64,000 nucleotides of DNA from Rouxiella aceris (GCF_012933545.1 NZ_JAADJU010000002.1:434001-498000), one strand, 5' to 3'. Shown: positions 1 to 9,479, counted from the stretch's first letter. The notes: a model not told the origin generated them from the sequence alone. A program made the numbers and translations.

Positions 1-1367
1 CCACTGGCTTGACCATGGAATTCCAGTTCGGGACCAACTGGTCATATTTCTCACATTATGTCGGAGATATCTTTGGCGCGCCGTTAGCCATCGAAGGCTT
101 AATGGCATTCTTCCTGGAATCAACGCTGGTTGGTTTGTTCTTCTTTGGCTGGGATCGCCTGACCAAAGTTCAGCATATGACCGTCACCTGGTTCGTTGCG
201 CTGGGGTCTAACCTGTCAGCACTGTGGATCCTGGTGGCAAACGGCTGGATGCAAAACCCGGTGGCGTCTGATTTCAACTTCGAAACCATGCGTATGGAAA
301 TGGTCAGCTTCTCTGAGCTGGTGCTGAACCCGGTCGCACAGGTTAAATTTGTGCACACCGTGGCGGCAGGGTACGTGACTGGGGCAGTATTTATTCTGGC
401 CATCAGCTCTTACTACCTGTTGAAAGGACGTGATATCGCTTTTGCCAAGCGTTCTTTTGCCATCGCTGCCAGTTTTGGTTTGGCTGCCACGCTGTCCGTT
501 ATCGTGTTGGGTGATGAATCTGGCTACGAAATGGGTGACGTACAAAAAACCAAACTTGCTGCTATTGAAGCCGAGTGGGATACCCAACCTGCACCTGCCA
601 ACTTTACGCTGATCGGACTGCCAAATCAGGACAAAATGGAGAATGAATATTCTCTGCAAATTCCTTATTTGCTGGGGCTGATTGCTACGCGTTCAGTCGA
701 TACACCAGTGACTGGCCTGCGCGACCTGATGGCACAGCACCAGGTACGTATCAGAAACGGTATCAAGGCTTACACCCTGTTGGAAGAATTGCGTTCGGGT
801 AACACCGATCCGGCGGTTCGCAGCGATTTTGAGAAAACCAAACAGGATCTCGGCTATGGCATGTTGTTAAAACGCTATACCGAAAAAGTCAGCGATGCGA
901 CGGAAACCCAGATCCAGCAGGCAACCAAAGATTCCATTCCACGCGTTCTGCCGCTGTACTTTGCCTTCCGTATCATGGTCGCCTGTGGCTTCCTGATCCT
1001 GTTGATTATCGGTTTGTCCTTCTTTACCGTTATCCGCGGCAAAATTGGTCAAAAACGCTGGCTGCATCGCGCGGCGCTCTATTCTCTGCCATTACCCTGG
1101 ATTGCAGTTGAAGCAGGCTGGTTTGTTGCCGAATATGGCCGTCAACCCTGGGCGATTGGTGAAATTCTGCCAACGGCAGTGGCCAACTCTTCATTGACTA
1201 CCGGTGACGTGCTGTCCTCAATGATCCTGATCTGCGGACTCTATACGCTGTTCCTGGTGGCGGAAATGTTCCTGATGTTCAAGTTTGCGCGCCTGGGTCC
1301 AAGCAGTCTGAAAACCGGCCGTTATCATTTTGAACAACCAGCCGCTTCTGTACAGCATGCACGGTAA
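1..1367 (+). CDS. cydA: Cytochrome bd-I ubiquinol oxidase subunit I (5' truncated)
   Basis: Subunit I of the quinol-oxidising, proton-motive-force-generating terminal oxidase of the inner membrane; it carries hemes b558, b595 and d and the quinol site. The gene enters from the left edge with its first complete codon at base 3, so roughly the first 70 residues (by comparison with E. coli CydA as I remember it) lie outside. Visible landmarks are the [10 protein letters not shown] segment, the Q-loop region around [16 protein letters not shown], the GRQPWAIGE motif and the C-terminal KTGRYHFEQ. Membrane segments are spread through the protein. cydB follows after 14 bases behind a GGGAG ribosome site. 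Identity is very secure; the true start cannot be seen. Confidence 0.98.
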   Translation, partial: TGLTMEFQFGTNWSYFSHYVGDIFGAPLAIEGLMAFFLESTLVGLFFFGWDRLTKVQHMTVTWFVALGSNLSALWILVANGWMQNPVASDFNFETMRMEMVSFSELVLNPVAQVKFVHTVAAGYVTGAVFILAISSYYLLKGRDIAFAKRSFAIAASFGLAATLSVIVLGDESGYEMGDVQKTKLAAIEAEWDTQPAPANFTLIGLPNQDKMENEYSLQIPYLLGLIATRSVDTPVTGLRDLMAQHQVRIRNGIKAYTLLEELRSGNTDPAVRSDFEKTKQDLGYGMLLKRYTEKVSDATETQIQQATKDSIPRVLPLYFAFRIMVACGFLILLIIGLSFFTVIRGKIGQKRWLHRAALYSLPLPWIAVEAGWFVAEYGRQPWAIGEILPTAVANSSLTTGDVLSSMILICGLYTLFLVAEMFLMFKFARLGPSSLKTGRYHFEQPAASVQHAR

Positions 1368-1381
1368 TAGGGAGACCACTT

Positions 1382-2521
1382 ATGTTTGACTATGAAGTAT
1401 TAAGGTTCATCTGGTGGGCACTGATTGGTGTGCTGTTTATCGGCTTTGCGGTCACCGATGGATTTGATATGGGCGTCGGTATTCTGGTGCGCATTATCGG
1501 CAAAACGGATACCGATCGTCGTGTGATGATCAACGCCATCGCCCCGCACTGGGATGGCAACCAGGTGTGGCTGATCACCGCCGGCGGCGCGCTGTTTGCC
1601 GCTTGGCCAATGGTTTATGCTGCCGCCTTCTCAGGCTTTTATGCGGCGATGATCCTGGTGCTGTGCGCCTTGTTCTTCCGTCCGCTGGGCTTTGATTACC
1701 GTGCCAAAGTTGACGACAAACGTTGGCGTGGCATGTGGGACTGGGGCATCTTTATCGGTAGCTTTGTACCGGCGGTCGTCTTCGGTGTGGCCTTTGGTAA
1801 CCTGTTACAGGGTGTGCCTTTCCATATCGATGAATACCTGCGCCTGTTCTACACCGGCAATCTGCTGCAACTGTTGAACCCGTTCGGTTTACTGGCTGGT
1901 ATTGTCAGTCTGACCATGCTGGTTACCCAGGGGGCGACCTATCTGCAGATGCGTACTACCGGTGAGCTGCACCTGCGCACCCGTACCGCTTCACAGATCT
2001 CTGCCCTGGTGATGATGGTTTGCTTCCTGCTCGCCGGTATCTGGCTGGTGAAAGGGATTGACGGTTATGTGGTGACTTCTGCCATTAACACTGCCGCCGA
2101 GTCGAATCCACTGCGTAAAACTGTTGCTCATCAGGCGGGTGCCTGGCTGCTCAACTTTAACCGCATGCCGATTCTGTGGGCTATTCCGGCATTGGGTGTG
2201 ATCCTGCCTTTATTGACCATTTTGTTCTCAAAAATCAATAAAGGGGCATTGGCATTTGTCACTTCATCGTTGACCATTGCCTGTGTGATCCTGACCACCG
2301 GTGTGACCATGTTCCCGTTTGTGATGCCGTCTATCACTAATCCGAATGCCAGTCTGACCATGTGGGATGCGACCTCCAGTCCATTAACCCTTAAAGTGAT
2401 GACTGTGGTTGCCTGCATCTTTGTGCCGATCATTCTGATCTACACCAGCTGGGCTTATTACAAGATGTTTGGACGTCTCGACAAGACTTACATCGAAAAC
2501 AACAAGCATTCTTTGTACTAA
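1382..2521 (+). CDS. cydB: Cytochrome bd-I ubiquinol oxidase subunit II
   Basis: Second large membrane subunit of the bd oxidase, structurally related to CydA and needed for stable heme insertion. The 379-residue product has the family's usual length and begins MFDYEVLRFIWW, with the typical GFAVTDGFDMG motif near residue 30 and hydrophobic segments throughout. It lies 14 bases after cydA and 26 bases before cydX, so one transcript is expected. No frameshift or loss of conserved blocks was seen. Confidence 0.98.
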   Translation: MFDYEVLRFIWWALIGVLFIGFAVTDGFDMGVGILVRIIGKTDTDRRVMINAIAPHWDGNQVWLITAGGALFAAWPMVYAAAFSGFYAAMILVLCALFFRPLGFDYRAKVDDKRWRGMWDWGIFIGSFVPAVVFGVAFGNLLQGVPFHIDEYLRLFYTGNLLQLLNPFGLLAGIVSLTMLVTQGATYLQMRTTGELHLRTRTASQISALVMMVCFLLAGIWLVKGIDGYVVTSAINTAAESNPLRKTVAHQAGAWLLNFNRMPILWAIPALGVILPLLTILFSKINKGALAFVTSSLTIACVILTTGVTMFPFVMPSITNPNASLTMWDATSSPLTLKVMTVVACIFVPIILIYTSWAYYKMFGRLDKTYIENNKHSLY

Positions 2522-2547
2522 ATTCAATGATAACGGGAGCCTAAACC

Positions 2548-2661
2548 ATGTGGTACTTTGCCTGGATACTTGGAACTCTTCTGGCTTGCTCTGTGGGCAT
2601 TATCACCGCCCTGGCGCTGGAACACAGTGAAGAAAGCAAAGCAGCAGAAGATGTAAAATAA
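2548..2661 (+). CDS. cydX: Cytochrome bd-I accessory subunit CydX (37 aa)
   Basis: A small single-span membrane protein that associates with CydAB and is needed for full oxidase activity. The translation starts MWYFAWILGTLLAC and continues with a single hydrophobic helix ending near LALEH, followed by a charged tail; this is nearly the same as E. coli CydX. A GGGAGC ribosome site sits upstream. The stop codon TAA overlaps the ybgE start codon by one base (TAATG), indicating translational coupling. Confidence 0.95.
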   Translation: MWYFAWILGTLLACSVGIITALALEHSEESKAAEDVK

Positions 2662-2954
2662 TGAGTGTGATAGCGGATAAGTTCTACGCTATTACTGATA
2701 AGGGCCCCTTGCGGGCCCTTTCATTAGTACTGGCACTGGTGATGGCCGGGTGTGTTTTTTGGCATCCGGCAAAATTTGCCTCGCAAACCAGCAACCTCGC
2801 TGTATGGCAAGGTATTGTGCTGATTTGGGCGGTGTGCAGCGGGATTGTCCACGGACTGGGGTTTCGCCCTGCGTCTTCCCTGTGGAAAACCCTGTTTTCA
2901 CCCCTGCTGGCCGCGGTCATTCTGCTTGTCGGGTTGGTATATTTTTTTACATGA
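2661..2954 (+). CDS. ybgE: Cyd operon protein YbgE
   Basis: A 97-residue inner-membrane protein of the cyd operon with no firmly assigned biochemical role. Three hydrophobic stretches are visible: LALVMAGCVFW, a segment around VLIWAVCSGIVHGLGF, and a C-terminal run ending LVGLVYFFT. The GLGFRP block is conserved with E. coli YbgE. The gene overlaps cydX by one base and is the last gene before a terminator-like hairpin, so it closes the oxidase operon. An internal GGGCCC palindrome near codon 15 was considered as an attenuator and not accepted. Confidence 0.93.
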   Translation: MSVIADKFYAITDKGPLRALSLVLALVMAGCVFWHPAKFASQTSNLAVWQGIVLIWAVCSGIVHGLGFRPASSLWKTLFSPLLAAVILLVGLVYFFT

Positions 2955-2981
2955 TTTACAAAAACCTGACATTGCCATTTC

Positions 2982-3011
2982 TATGGGCCGTTCTGGCCCA
3001 TAATTATTTTC
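2982..3011 (+). terminator. Terminator-like hairpin after ybgE
   Basis: Arms ATGGGCC (2983-2989) and GGCCCAT (2995-3001) surround a five-base loop and are followed by an AT-rich run with a weak T tract. It lies 28 bases after the ybgE stop and before the tol operon, so it probably ends cydABX-ybgE transcription. Confidence 0.6.
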
Positions 3012-3090
3012 AATCAAGACTCGCTACCCATTCCAAACCTTAAATCACTTGCGTATAGTAGTGCCGTCAAATTGCAATACGGGATGTAGA

Positions 3091-3495
3091 GTGAGTAATT
3101 CGTTGTTCCGATGGCCTGTTCGTGTCTTTCTTGAAGACACAGATGCAGGTGGCGTGGTTTACCATGCCCGTTACGTCGCCTTTTTTGAAAGGGCTCGCAC
3201 AGAAATGTTGCGCCAACGCAATATTCACCAGCGTAAGCTGCTGGAAGAAAATATCTCTTTTGTGGTTCGCCGTATGACGGTTGAGTATCTGTCACCCGCA
3301 CGCCTTGACGACTTGCTGGATGTTCAGACTGAGATAACCGCTATTCGGGGGGCCTCTCTTACCTTTGCACAACGAATTCTTGATTCGCGTGGAAACCTTC
3401 TGAGTTTTGCAGAAGTGTTAATTGCATGCATCGATCCACATCAAATGAAGCCACGAGCGCTTCCTAAGTCTATTGTCGCGGAGTTTAAGCAGTGA
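3091..3495 (+). CDS. ybgC: Acyl-CoA thioesterase YbgC
   Basis: Hot-dog fold thioesterase hydrolysing short-chain or CoA-linked acyl groups; the first gene of the tol-pal cluster, where it is linked to phospholipid metabolism. I place the start at the GTG of 3091 because it gives 134 residues, the same as E. coli YbgC, and begins immediately before the conserved LFRWPVRV segment; an upstream in-frame ATG at 3049 would add 14 residues unlike the family. The catalytic loop [10 protein letters not shown] puts Asp18 and His25 where expected. The C-terminus [15 protein letters not shown] is also conserved. Its TGA overlaps the tolQ GTG start by four bases. Confidence 0.95.
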   Translation: MSNSLFRWPVRVFLEDTDAGGVVYHARYVAFFERARTEMLRQRNIHQRKLLEENISFVVRRMTVEYLSPARLDDLLDVQTEITAIRGASLTFAQRILDSRGNLLSFAEVLIACIDPHQMKPRALPKSIVAEFKQ

Positions 3496-4178
3496 CTGAC
3501 ATGAACATTTTGGATTTATTTTTAAAGGCCAGCATTCTGGTCAAGCTGATCATGCTTGTCTTGGTCTGTTTCTCAATTGCTTCCTGGGCGATTATCATTC
3601 AGCGAACGAAGGTCTTGAATGCGGCAACCCGTGAAGCTGAAGCCTTTGAAGATAAATTTTGGTCTGGTATTGAGCTGTCTCGTTTATATCAGGAAAGTCA
3701 GGGACGTCGTGACAGCCTGACGGGTACCGAACAGATTTTTCATTCCGGCTTTAAAGAGTTTGCCCGTTTGCACCGTGCCAATAGCCATGCGCCGGAGTCG
3801 GTCATTGAAGGCTCCTCCCGTGCCATGCGTATCTCTTTCAACCGTGAGCTGGAAACCCTGGAAACACACATCCCGTTCCTCGGCACCGTAGGGTCTATTA
3901 GCCCGTATATCGGTCTGTTTGGTACGGTTTGGGGGATCATGCACGCCTTTATCGGTTTGGGTGCTGTTAAACAAGCTACGTTGCAAATGGTGGCACCGGG
4001 TATCGCCGAAGCACTGATTGCCACGGCAATCGGTTTGTTTGCGGCTATCCCTGCGGTTATGGCTTACAACCGCCTGAATCAGCGCGTTAACAAACTCGAA
4101 CAAAATTACGATAACTTCATGGAAGAGTTCACGGCTATCCTGCACCGTCAGGCTTTCTCTCGCGAAAGTAGCAATTAA
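3492..4178 (+). CDS. tolQ: Tol-Pal system proton channel subunit TolQ
   Basis: Inner-membrane MotA/ExbB-type protein that with TolR forms the proton-driven motor energising TolA during cell constriction. The 228-residue product has three hydrophobic segments: one near the N-terminus, and two in the C-terminal half including the [13 protein letters not shown] and [22 protein letters not shown] regions that line the channel. The start is GTG overlapping the ybgC stop, as GTGA. The last residues differ from E. coli TolQ, the rest is almost identical. tolR follows after 11 bases with a GGGAGG ribosome site. Confidence 0.98.
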   Translation: MTDMNILDLFLKASILVKLIMLVLVCFSIASWAIIIQRTKVLNAATREAEAFEDKFWSGIELSRLYQESQGRRDSLTGTEQIFHSGFKEFARLHRANSHAPESVIEGSSRAMRISFNRELETLETHIPFLGTVGSISPYIGLFGTVWGIMHAFIGLGAVKQATLQMVAPGIAEALIATAIGLFAAIPAVMAYNRLNQRVNKLEQNYDNFMEEFTAILHRQAFSRESSN

Positions 4179-4189
4179 GGGAGGACAGC

Positions 4190-4618
4190 ATGGCTCGAGT
4201 ACGAGGTCGTCATCGTCGCGAACTGAAGTCTGAGATTAATATCGTTCCGCTGCTTGATGTGTTGTTGGTTCTGTTGCTGATCTTTATGGCTACGGCGCCC
4301 ATTATCACGCAAAGCGTAGAAGTCGATTTGCCAGACGCGACTGACTCTAAAAGTGTATCCGCGGATGATAACCCCCCGGTTATTATTGAAGTGGCTGGCG
4401 TAGGCCAATACACCATTGTTGTTGACCATCAGAGAATGGAACAACTGCCGGAGCAGCAGGTTGTTGCGGAAGCAACAAAACGTATACAGGCTAATCCGAA
4501 GACCGTATTCCTGATCGGTGGGGCGAAACAAGTGCCCTATGATGAGATTATCAAGGCGCTGAATTTGCTGCATCAGGCCGGTGTGAAATCTGTAGGTTTG
4601 ATGACACAACCGATCTGA
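4190..4618 (+). CDS. tolR: Tol-Pal system protein TolR
   Basis: ExbD/TolR-family partner of TolQ. The 142-residue protein has a short basic cytoplasmic N-terminus, one transmembrane helix containing the conserved INIVPLLDVLLVLLLIFM stretch with the proton-carrying Asp near residue 23, and a periplasmic domain ending in the GVKSVGLMTQPI element. It is preceded by a strong GGGAGG ribosome site and followed by an unusually long 140-base gap before tolA. Confidence 0.98.
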   Translation: MARVRGRHRRELKSEINIVPLLDVLLVLLLIFMATAPIITQSVEVDLPDATDSKSVSADDNPPVIIEVAGVGQYTIVVDHQRMEQLPEQQVVAEATKRIQANPKTVFLIGGAKQVPYDEIIKALNLLHQAGVKSVGLMTQPI

Positions 4619-4649
4619 TCCTTGGGCAGTGGGTAACGTTTATTTTAAA

Positions 4650-4728
4650 CCTGGTTCGTGGACGTGAAGTAATAGCACTCTCTGACAATATGATAAGTAC
4701 AGAAGAGGGCAGACGTGTGCGGACCAGG
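4650..4728 (+). other. tolR-tolA spacer with long-range pairing
   Basis: The 140-base spacer between tolR and tolA contains two segments, 4650-4665 and 4713-4728, that can pair imperfectly (six uninterrupted outer pairs CCTGGT/ACCAGG, then mixed and G-U pairs). No obvious promoter or T tract follows. It may shape translation of tolA, which has a weak TTG start, but this is only an inference. Confidence 0.3.
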
Positions 4729-4758
4729 CTTTAGCAATCCTGTGTTGGGAAATCTATT

Positions 4759-6129
4759 TTGGTAAAGGCAACTGCAACTGAACAAAACGATAAGCTCAAA
4801 CGCGCCGTTATTGTTTCGGTCGTTCTGCATATCATATTGATAGCCCTGTTGATTTGGGGTTCTCTTGAAGAGGACACCAGTATGAGCGGCGGCGGCGGTG
4901 GTACCAGTATTGATGCCGTGATGGTGGATTCCGGTGCCGTGGTTGATCAATACAACCGCGAGCAGCAGCAACAGGCAGATTCACAACGTGCTGCACAATC
5001 GCGTCAGAAAAAAGCTGAACAACAGGCCGAAGAACTGCAAGAGAAGCAAGCTGAACAACAGCAGCAGCAAAAAGAGCTGGAGAAAGAGCGTTTAGAAGCC
5101 CAGCAGGCTGCGCAACAGCAAAAAGCCGAACAGCAAAAACAGGCTGAAGAGCAGCAGAAGCAGGCGGCAGAGCAACAAAAACAGGCCGCTGAGCAGCAAA
5201 AACAAGCAGCAGAACAGCAAAAGCAGGCAGCCGAGCAACAAAAACAAGCTGCCGAGCAGAAACAGGCAGCAGATGCCGCGGCGAAAGCCAAAGAGCAGCA
5301 GAAACAAGCGGCTGATGCGGCTGCCAAAGCGAAAGCCGAAGCGGATAAAGCCGTGAAGGCCCAGGCCGATGCTCAGAAAAAAGCCGAAGCTGAAGCCAAG
5401 AAAGAAGCAGAAGCTACTGCCGCCGCTGCCGCTGCCGCAGCGAAGAAACAGGCGCAGGCCGAAGCCAAGAAGGCGGCTGAGGCAGCTGAAGCTGCAAAAG
5501 AAAAAGCGACGGCAGACGCTGAGAAAAAGGCGGCTGCACAAGAAGCCAAAGAAGCCGCTGCTGAAGCGAAAGCCGAAGCTGCCAAGGCTGCTGCCGAGGC
5601 GAAAGCTGCGGCAGCCAAAGAAGCCGCCGATGCTAAAGCCGCGGAAGCCAAGGCAGCCGCAGCCAAAGCCGCGGGTGAAGCCAAAGCCGCAGCGGCCAAG
5701 GCAGCCGGCGAGGCCAAGAAGAAAGCCGCCGCAGCGGCAGCTAAAGAGTCTTCTGATGTTGATGATTTGTTTGGCGGTCTGGCTTCTTCCAAAAATGCGC
5801 CTAAAGGTGGCGGTGGTGCTCCGGCAGGCCAGGGAAGCAGTAAGAAAAGTGGCGCATCTGGCGCAGATATTTCCAACTATGCAGGTCAGGTACAGGCTGC
5901 TATACAGAGCCGATTCTATGACTACCAGTCATATATCGGTAAGACCTGTACGCTACGCATTAAATTGGCACCAGATGGCACGCTGATAAATATTCAGTCC
6001 GAGGGTGGCGATCCTGCTCTCTGTCAGGCCGCGATGGCTGCAGCGAAACAGGCGCGTATCCCGAAACCGCCAACAACAGCAGTTTATGATGTGTTTAAGA
6101 ATGCACCGCTAGACTTTAAACCTCAGTGA
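4759..6129 (+). CDS. tolA: Cell envelope integrity protein TolA
   Basis: Trans-periplasmic linker of the Tol-Pal machine, also the import partner of group A colicins and filamentous phage in E. coli. Domain I (about residues 1-40) holds a single transmembrane helix; domain II (about 60-345) is a very long alanine/lysine/glutamine-rich helix; domain III (about 370-456) has the conserved CTLRIKLAPDG, GGDPALCQAA and KNAPLDFKP blocks with two cysteines. At 456 residues it is longer than E. coli TolA because domain II carries a run of exact QKQAAEQ heptads near residues 125-175, encoded by a 21-base tandem repeat. The start appears to be TTG at 4759, as no ATG or GTG is available near the conserved EQNDKLKRA segment. 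Confidence 0.97.
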   Translation: MVKATATEQNDKLKRAVIVSVVLHIILIALLIWGSLEEDTSMSGGGGGTSIDAVMVDSGAVVDQYNREQQQQADSQRAAQSRQKKAEQQAEELQEKQAEQQQQQKELEKERLEAQQAAQQQKAEQQKQAEEQQKQAAEQQKQAAEQQKQAAEQQKQAAEQQKQAAEQKQAADAAAKAKEQQKQAADAAAKAKAEADKAVKAQADAQKKAEAEAKKEAEATAAAAAAAAKKQAQAEAKKAAEAAEAAKEKATADAEKKAAAQEAKEAAAEAKAEAAKAAAEAKAAAAKEAADAKAAEAKAAAAKAAGEAKAAAAKAAGEAKKKAAAAAAKESSDVDDLFGGLASSKNAPKGGGGAPAGQGSSKKSGASGADISNYAGQVQAAIQSRFYDYQSYIGKTCTLRIKLAPDGTLINIQSEGGDPALCQAAMAAAKQARIPKPPTTAVYDVFKNAPLDFKPQ

Positions 6130-6511
6130 GTCGTCTTGGATAAGTAGGGTAGGCAAGGGGTGTTTGCAGGTCGCGGGAATATGAATAACGACGCCTGCGA
6201 CCACCCTGACTATGGACAAGATGATAAAAAGGTCGAAAATATCAATTTTTAGGATATTTTCCATAGCTTATCTGGTGTTTATATAGTTTTGTGTGCATTG
6301 GTTTGTTAAAATTCTGCTAATTTATCGCGGGAAGAATTAGCCGGTCAGAAGTCGTGTTCCGCAGGTGTCAGAACAAGTTAAAATAGCGGTCAGTCGCGCT
6401 TTCCCCACGCGGAAAATGGGAATAGTCTGTGCGGCTGCTTTGCCTTTTGTGAAGGCTTCTTGCGGGGCTTAAGATTTCTTTTTGGCTCAGAGTCCAGATA
6501 AGGGAGATACA
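6130..6511. other. tolA-tolB intergenic region
   Basis: This 382-base gap holds no credible gene. An imperfect hairpin at about 6158-6207 (GGTCGC 6169-6174 with GCGACC 6197-6202, plus outer GGGTG/CACCC with a bulge) lies just after tolA and could be a weak terminator. The remainder is AT-rich and then leads to the AGGGAG ribosome site of tolB. tolB is known to have its own promoter in E. coli; I could not pick one here with confidence. Confidence 0.5.
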
Positions 6512-7804
6512 ATGAAACAGGCAATTCGAGTAGCGTTCGGCCTTTTGATGATGTGGGCTTCGGTGTTGCATGCGGAAGTTCGCATCGAGATTACCCAGGG
6601 GGTGGATTCCGCTCGCCCGATCGCCGTGGTGCCTTTTAAATGGGCCGGTCCGGGGACTCCTCCGCAAGATATTGGTAGCATCGTTGCTGCCGACTTGCGA
6701 AACAGTGGTAAATTTAACCCGATTGATGCTGCGCGTATGCCGCAACAACCGAGTACCGCAGCAGAAGTCACCGCTTCTGCGTGGAGTGCACTGGGTGTTA
6801 ACGACGTTATTGTCGGACAGATCCAGCCAGGCGCTGACGGTGGCTATCTGGTAAATTACCAGTTGGTTGATACTTCTGGTGCTACAGGTGCAGTTCTGGC
6901 TCAGAACCAATATAAAATCACCAAAGAATGGCTGCGTTATGCCGGCCATACCGCCAGTGATGAAGTATTTGAAAAACTGACCGGTATTAAAGGTGCCTTC
7001 CGTACGCGTATTGCCTATGTGGTGCAAACCAACGGCGGCAGCTTCAAATATGAACTGCGCGTAGCGGATTATGATGGCTACAATCAATTTGTGGTGCATC
7101 GTTCACCTGAGCCACTGATGTCCCCGGCCTGGGCGCCAGACGGCAGCAAGCTGGCCTATGTGAGTTTTGAAAGCGGACGTTCTGCGCTGGTTGTGCAAAC
7201 GTTGGCCAATGGCGCTATCAGACAGATCGCTGACTTCCCGCGTCACAACGGGGCACCAGCCTTTTCTCCGGATGGCACCAAACTGGCGATGGCATTGTCT
7301 AAATCAGGCAGCCTGAACCTGTATGTTATGAATTTATCATCTGGCCAAATCAGCCCGGTGACTGATGGACGCAGTAACAGTACTGAACCGACTTGGTATC
7401 CAGACAGCCAGAACCTGGCGTTTACCTCGGATCAGGGCGGACGTCCTCAGTTGTATAAAGTGAATATTAATGGCGGTGCGCCTCAGCGTCTGACGTGGGA
7501 AGGTTCTCAGAACCAGAACTCAGATGTTAGCTCCGATGGGAAATTCATTGTAATGGTTAGCTCAAATAGCGGCAGCCAACACATCGCCAAACAAGATCTG
7601 GAAACGGGAGCCGTTCAAGTATTAACGGACACGTTCCTGGATGAAACGCCTAGTCTCGCACCAAACGGCACCATGGTTATCTATAGTTCCTCTCAAGGGC
7701 TAGGTAAGGTGCTGCAGTTGGTTTCGACTGATGGGCGGTTCAAAGCGCGTCTTCCGGCTACCGATGGTCAGGTCTCATTTCCTGCCTGGTCGCCGTACCT
7801 GTGA
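6512..7804 (+). CDS. tolB: Tol-Pal system periplasmic protein TolB
   Basis: Periplasmic six-bladed beta-propeller that binds Pal and TolA. The chosen ATG at 6512 follows an AGGGAG ribosome site and gives 430 residues with a classical signal peptide ending at VLHA, as in E. coli; a longer reading from 6482 lacks family support. An N-terminal alpha/beta domain covers about residues 22-160, and the propeller repeats carry [26 protein letters not shown] and [13 protein letters not shown] motifs. The C-terminus FPAWSPYL is identical to the family. pal follows after 46 bases. Confidence 0.98.
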   Translation: MKQAIRVAFGLLMMWASVLHAEVRIEITQGVDSARPIAVVPFKWAGPGTPPQDIGSIVAADLRNSGKFNPIDAARMPQQPSTAAEVTASAWSALGVNDVIVGQIQPGADGGYLVNYQLVDTSGATGAVLAQNQYKITKEWLRYAGHTASDEVFEKLTGIKGAFRTRIAYVVQTNGGSFKYELRVADYDGYNQFVVHRSPEPLMSPAWAPDGSKLAYVSFESGRSALVVQTLANGAIRQIADFPRHNGAPAFSPDGTKLAMALSKSGSLNLYVMNLSSGQISPVTDGRSNSTEPTWYPDSQNLAFTSDQGGRPQLYKVNINGGAPQRLTWEGSQNQNSDVSSDGKFIVMVSSNSGSQHIAKQDLETGAVQVLTDTFLDETPSLAPNGTMVIYSSSQGLGKVLQLVSTDGRFKARLPATDGQVSFPAWSPYL

Positions 7805-7850
7805 TGCATGTGTAAATATGTATGGCAAATTATAAAAAAGGATCAAAGAG

Positions 7851-8354
7851 ATGCAACTTAATAAAGTGCTAAAAGGGCTGCTGCTGGCTGTGCCTGTACT
7901 GGCAATCGCTGCTTGTAGTTCACACAAAAGCGCAGACAATGGCCAATCTGGCATGGGCGCTAGCACTGGTACTGAAAGCGGCAACATGTCTTCAGAAGAA
8001 CAAGCTCGTCTGCAGATGCAACAACTGCAGAAGAACAACATCGTTTACTTTGGCTTAGACAAATACGATGTTTCTTCTGAATACGCTCAGATGCTGGATG
8101 CACACGCTGCATTCCTGCGTAGCAACCCGTCATACAAAGTGACTGTTGAAGGTAACGCCGATGAACGTGGCACACCTGAATACAACATCGCGTTGGGTGA
8201 ACGTCGTGCTAACGCAGTTAAAATGTATCTGCAGGGTAAAGGCGTTTCTGCTGACCAAGTCTCTATCGTTTCTTACGGTAAAGAAAAACCAGCTGTACTG
8301 GGTCATGACGAAGCGGCTTACTCCAAAAACCGTCGTGCCGTACTGGTATACTAA
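7851..8354 (+). CDS. pal: Peptidoglycan-associated lipoprotein Pal
   Basis: Outer-membrane lipoprotein that binds diaminopimelate-containing peptidoglycan and TolB. Residues 1-21 form a lipoprotein signal with Cys22 in LAIAAC; the following Ser-Ser argues for outer-membrane sorting. The OmpA-like domain (about 60-167) includes [12 protein letters not shown], the [14 protein letters not shown] peptidoglycan-binding motif and [11 protein letters not shown] ribosome site AAAGGA precedes the ATG. cpoB begins nine bases after the stop, so both are likely translated from one message. Confidence 0.98.
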   Translation: MQLNKVLKGLLLAVPVLAIAACSSHKSADNGQSGMGASTGTESGNMSSEEQARLQMQQLQKNNIVYFGLDKYDVSSEYAQMLDAHAAFLRSNPSYKVTVEGNADERGTPEYNIALGERRANAVKMYLQGKGVSADQVSIVSYGKEKPAVLGHDEAAYSKNRRAVLVY

Positions 8355-8363
8355 GAGAATCGC

Positions 8364-9158
8364 ATGAGCGGTAACTTCAGACATCACTTGTTGAGTCTGT
8401 CGTTATTGGTTGGCGTAGCGGCCCCCTGGGCCGCTACTGCCTCGGCGCCAATCAGTAATGTCGGCTCAGGCTCGGTAGAAGATCGAGTCACCACCCTTGA
8501 ACGTATTTCTAACGGTCAAGGCCAGCTATTAACTCAACTTCAGCAACAACTCTCTGACAATCAACGTGATATTGACAGTCTTCGTGGGCAAATCCAGGAA
8601 AACCAATACCAGTTGAGCCAGATTACCGATCGTCAAAAGCAAATCTACCAACAGATGGATACGTTAAGTAGCCAGGGTTCTGCTGGTGCGAATGCCGCAG
8701 CTGCAGGTGCCGCAGCAGGCGCTTCCGCTGCTGATGCCGGTTCTGCTGCCCAGGCACCCGCCAACGCTGCGCCGGCGAGCACGGGTGACGAGAATACCGA
8801 TTACAATGCCGCAGCTTCACTGGCATTGGATAAGAAAGATTTCGATCAGGCCATTTCTGCATTCCAGGCCTTTATCAAGCAGTATCCAAAATCGACTTAC
8901 CTGCCTAATGCCAATTATTGGTTAGGCCAGTTGTATTACAACAAGGGTAAGAAAGATGATGCGGCATATTTTTATGCAGTAGTGGTGAAAAATTTCCCGA
9001 AATCACCGAAAAGCCCAGACGCCATGTTTAAGGTTGGGGTGATCATGCAGGAGAAGGGCCAGAGCGATAAAGCAAAAGCCGTGTTCCAGCAGGTCGTTAA
9101 ACAGTACCCAAATACTGAATCCGCCAAGCTTGCGCAAAAACGTTTGTCTGCAGAATAG
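8364..9158 (+). CDS. cpoB: Cell division coordinator CpoB (YbgF)
   Basis: Periplasmic protein that binds TolA and links outer-membrane constriction to septal peptidoglycan synthesis by PBP1B. The 264-residue product has a signal peptide ending near ATASA, an N-terminal trimerising coiled coil (about 35-105, rich in Gln and Leu heptads), an Ala/Gly-rich linker, and a C-terminal TPR domain with YNAAASLALDKKDFDQAI, YLPNANYWLGQLYYNKGK and DAMFKVGVIMQEKG helices. It is the last gene of the tol-pal operon, followed by a 15-base-pair hairpin. Confidence 0.96.
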   Translation: MSGNFRHHLLSLSLLVGVAAPWAATASAPISNVGSGSVEDRVTTLERISNGQGQLLTQLQQQLSDNQRDIDSLRGQIQENQYQLSQITDRQKQIYQQMDTLSSQGSAGANAAAAGAAAGASAADAGSAAQAPANAAPASTGDENTDYNAAASLALDKKDFDQAISAFQAFIKQYPKSTYLPNANYWLGQLYYNKGKKDDAAYFYAVVVKNFPKSPKSPDAMFKVGVIMQEKGQSDKAKAVFQQVVKQYPNTESAKLAQKRLSAE

Positions 9159-9166
9159 TTTGTTAT

Positions 9167-9209
9167 TCAGGCCCGAAAAGTGAGCATTTTGCCTACTTTT
9201 CGGGCCTGA
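9167..9209 (+). terminator. Hairpin terminator after cpoB
   Basis: Perfect 15-bp arms, 9167-9181 and 9195-9209 (TCAGGCCCGAAAAGT and its complement), enclose a 13-base loop just after the cpoB stop. There is no long T run after the stem, so termination may be imperfect or depend on Rho; the hairpin could also protect the 3' end of the message. Confidence 0.65.
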
Positions 9210-9253
9210 GTGCTTGAAGAACAAGCAGTCAGGTCATAATCCTTAAATTTAAG

Positions 9254-9288
9254 TTGCACTGCCGAGATATATTAGTAATATATGCCGC
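9254..9288 (+). promoter_or_regulatory. Probable promoter of the tRNA-Lys cluster
   Basis: A TTGCAC -35 element (9254-9259) and a TAATAT -10 element (9276-9281) are separated by 16 bases and followed by a GC-rich discriminator (GCCGCCG). This architecture is typical of stringently controlled stable-RNA promoters. The predicted start is about 60 bases before the first tRNA. Confidence 0.6.
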
Positions 9289-9345
9289 CGTTGCCCAGAC
9301 AACTTGTAACAGGTTACCGCGGCAAGCATTTTAGGCAGAAACAGT

Positions 9346-9421
9346 GGGTCGTTAGCTCAGTTGGTAGAGCAGTTGACTTTTAATCAATTGGTCGCAGGTT
9401 CGAATCCCGCACGACCCACCA
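9346..9421 (+). tRNA. tRNA-Lys (anticodon UUU), copy 1
   Basis: A 76-base cloverleaf starting GGGTCGT, with the D arm GCTCAGTTGGTAGAGC, the anticodon arm GTTGA-CTTTTAA-TCAAT with anticodon TTT, the T arm GCAGG-TTCGAAT-CCCGC, the acceptor 3' strand ACGACCC and an encoded CCA. In E. coli the same place between cpoB and nadA holds a mixed lysine/valine tRNA cluster. Confidence 0.97.
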
Positions 9422-9479
9422 CTGTTTAGTATGAAGAACGTTTTTAGTAAGACAGTAAAGCAGTAAGACAGTAAACAGA

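Noticed and set aside
2699-2721. AAGGGCCC-CTTGC-GGGCCCTTT hairpin inside ybgE, as an attenuator
   Set aside because: It looks like a terminator but is within codons for conserved residues, has only three T bases after it, and nothing suggests regulated read-through.
5004-5876. Cysteine-, leucine- or alanine-rich frames opposite tolA
   Set aside because: They are antisense reflections of the Gln/Lys/Ala codon repeats of tolA and have no independent support.
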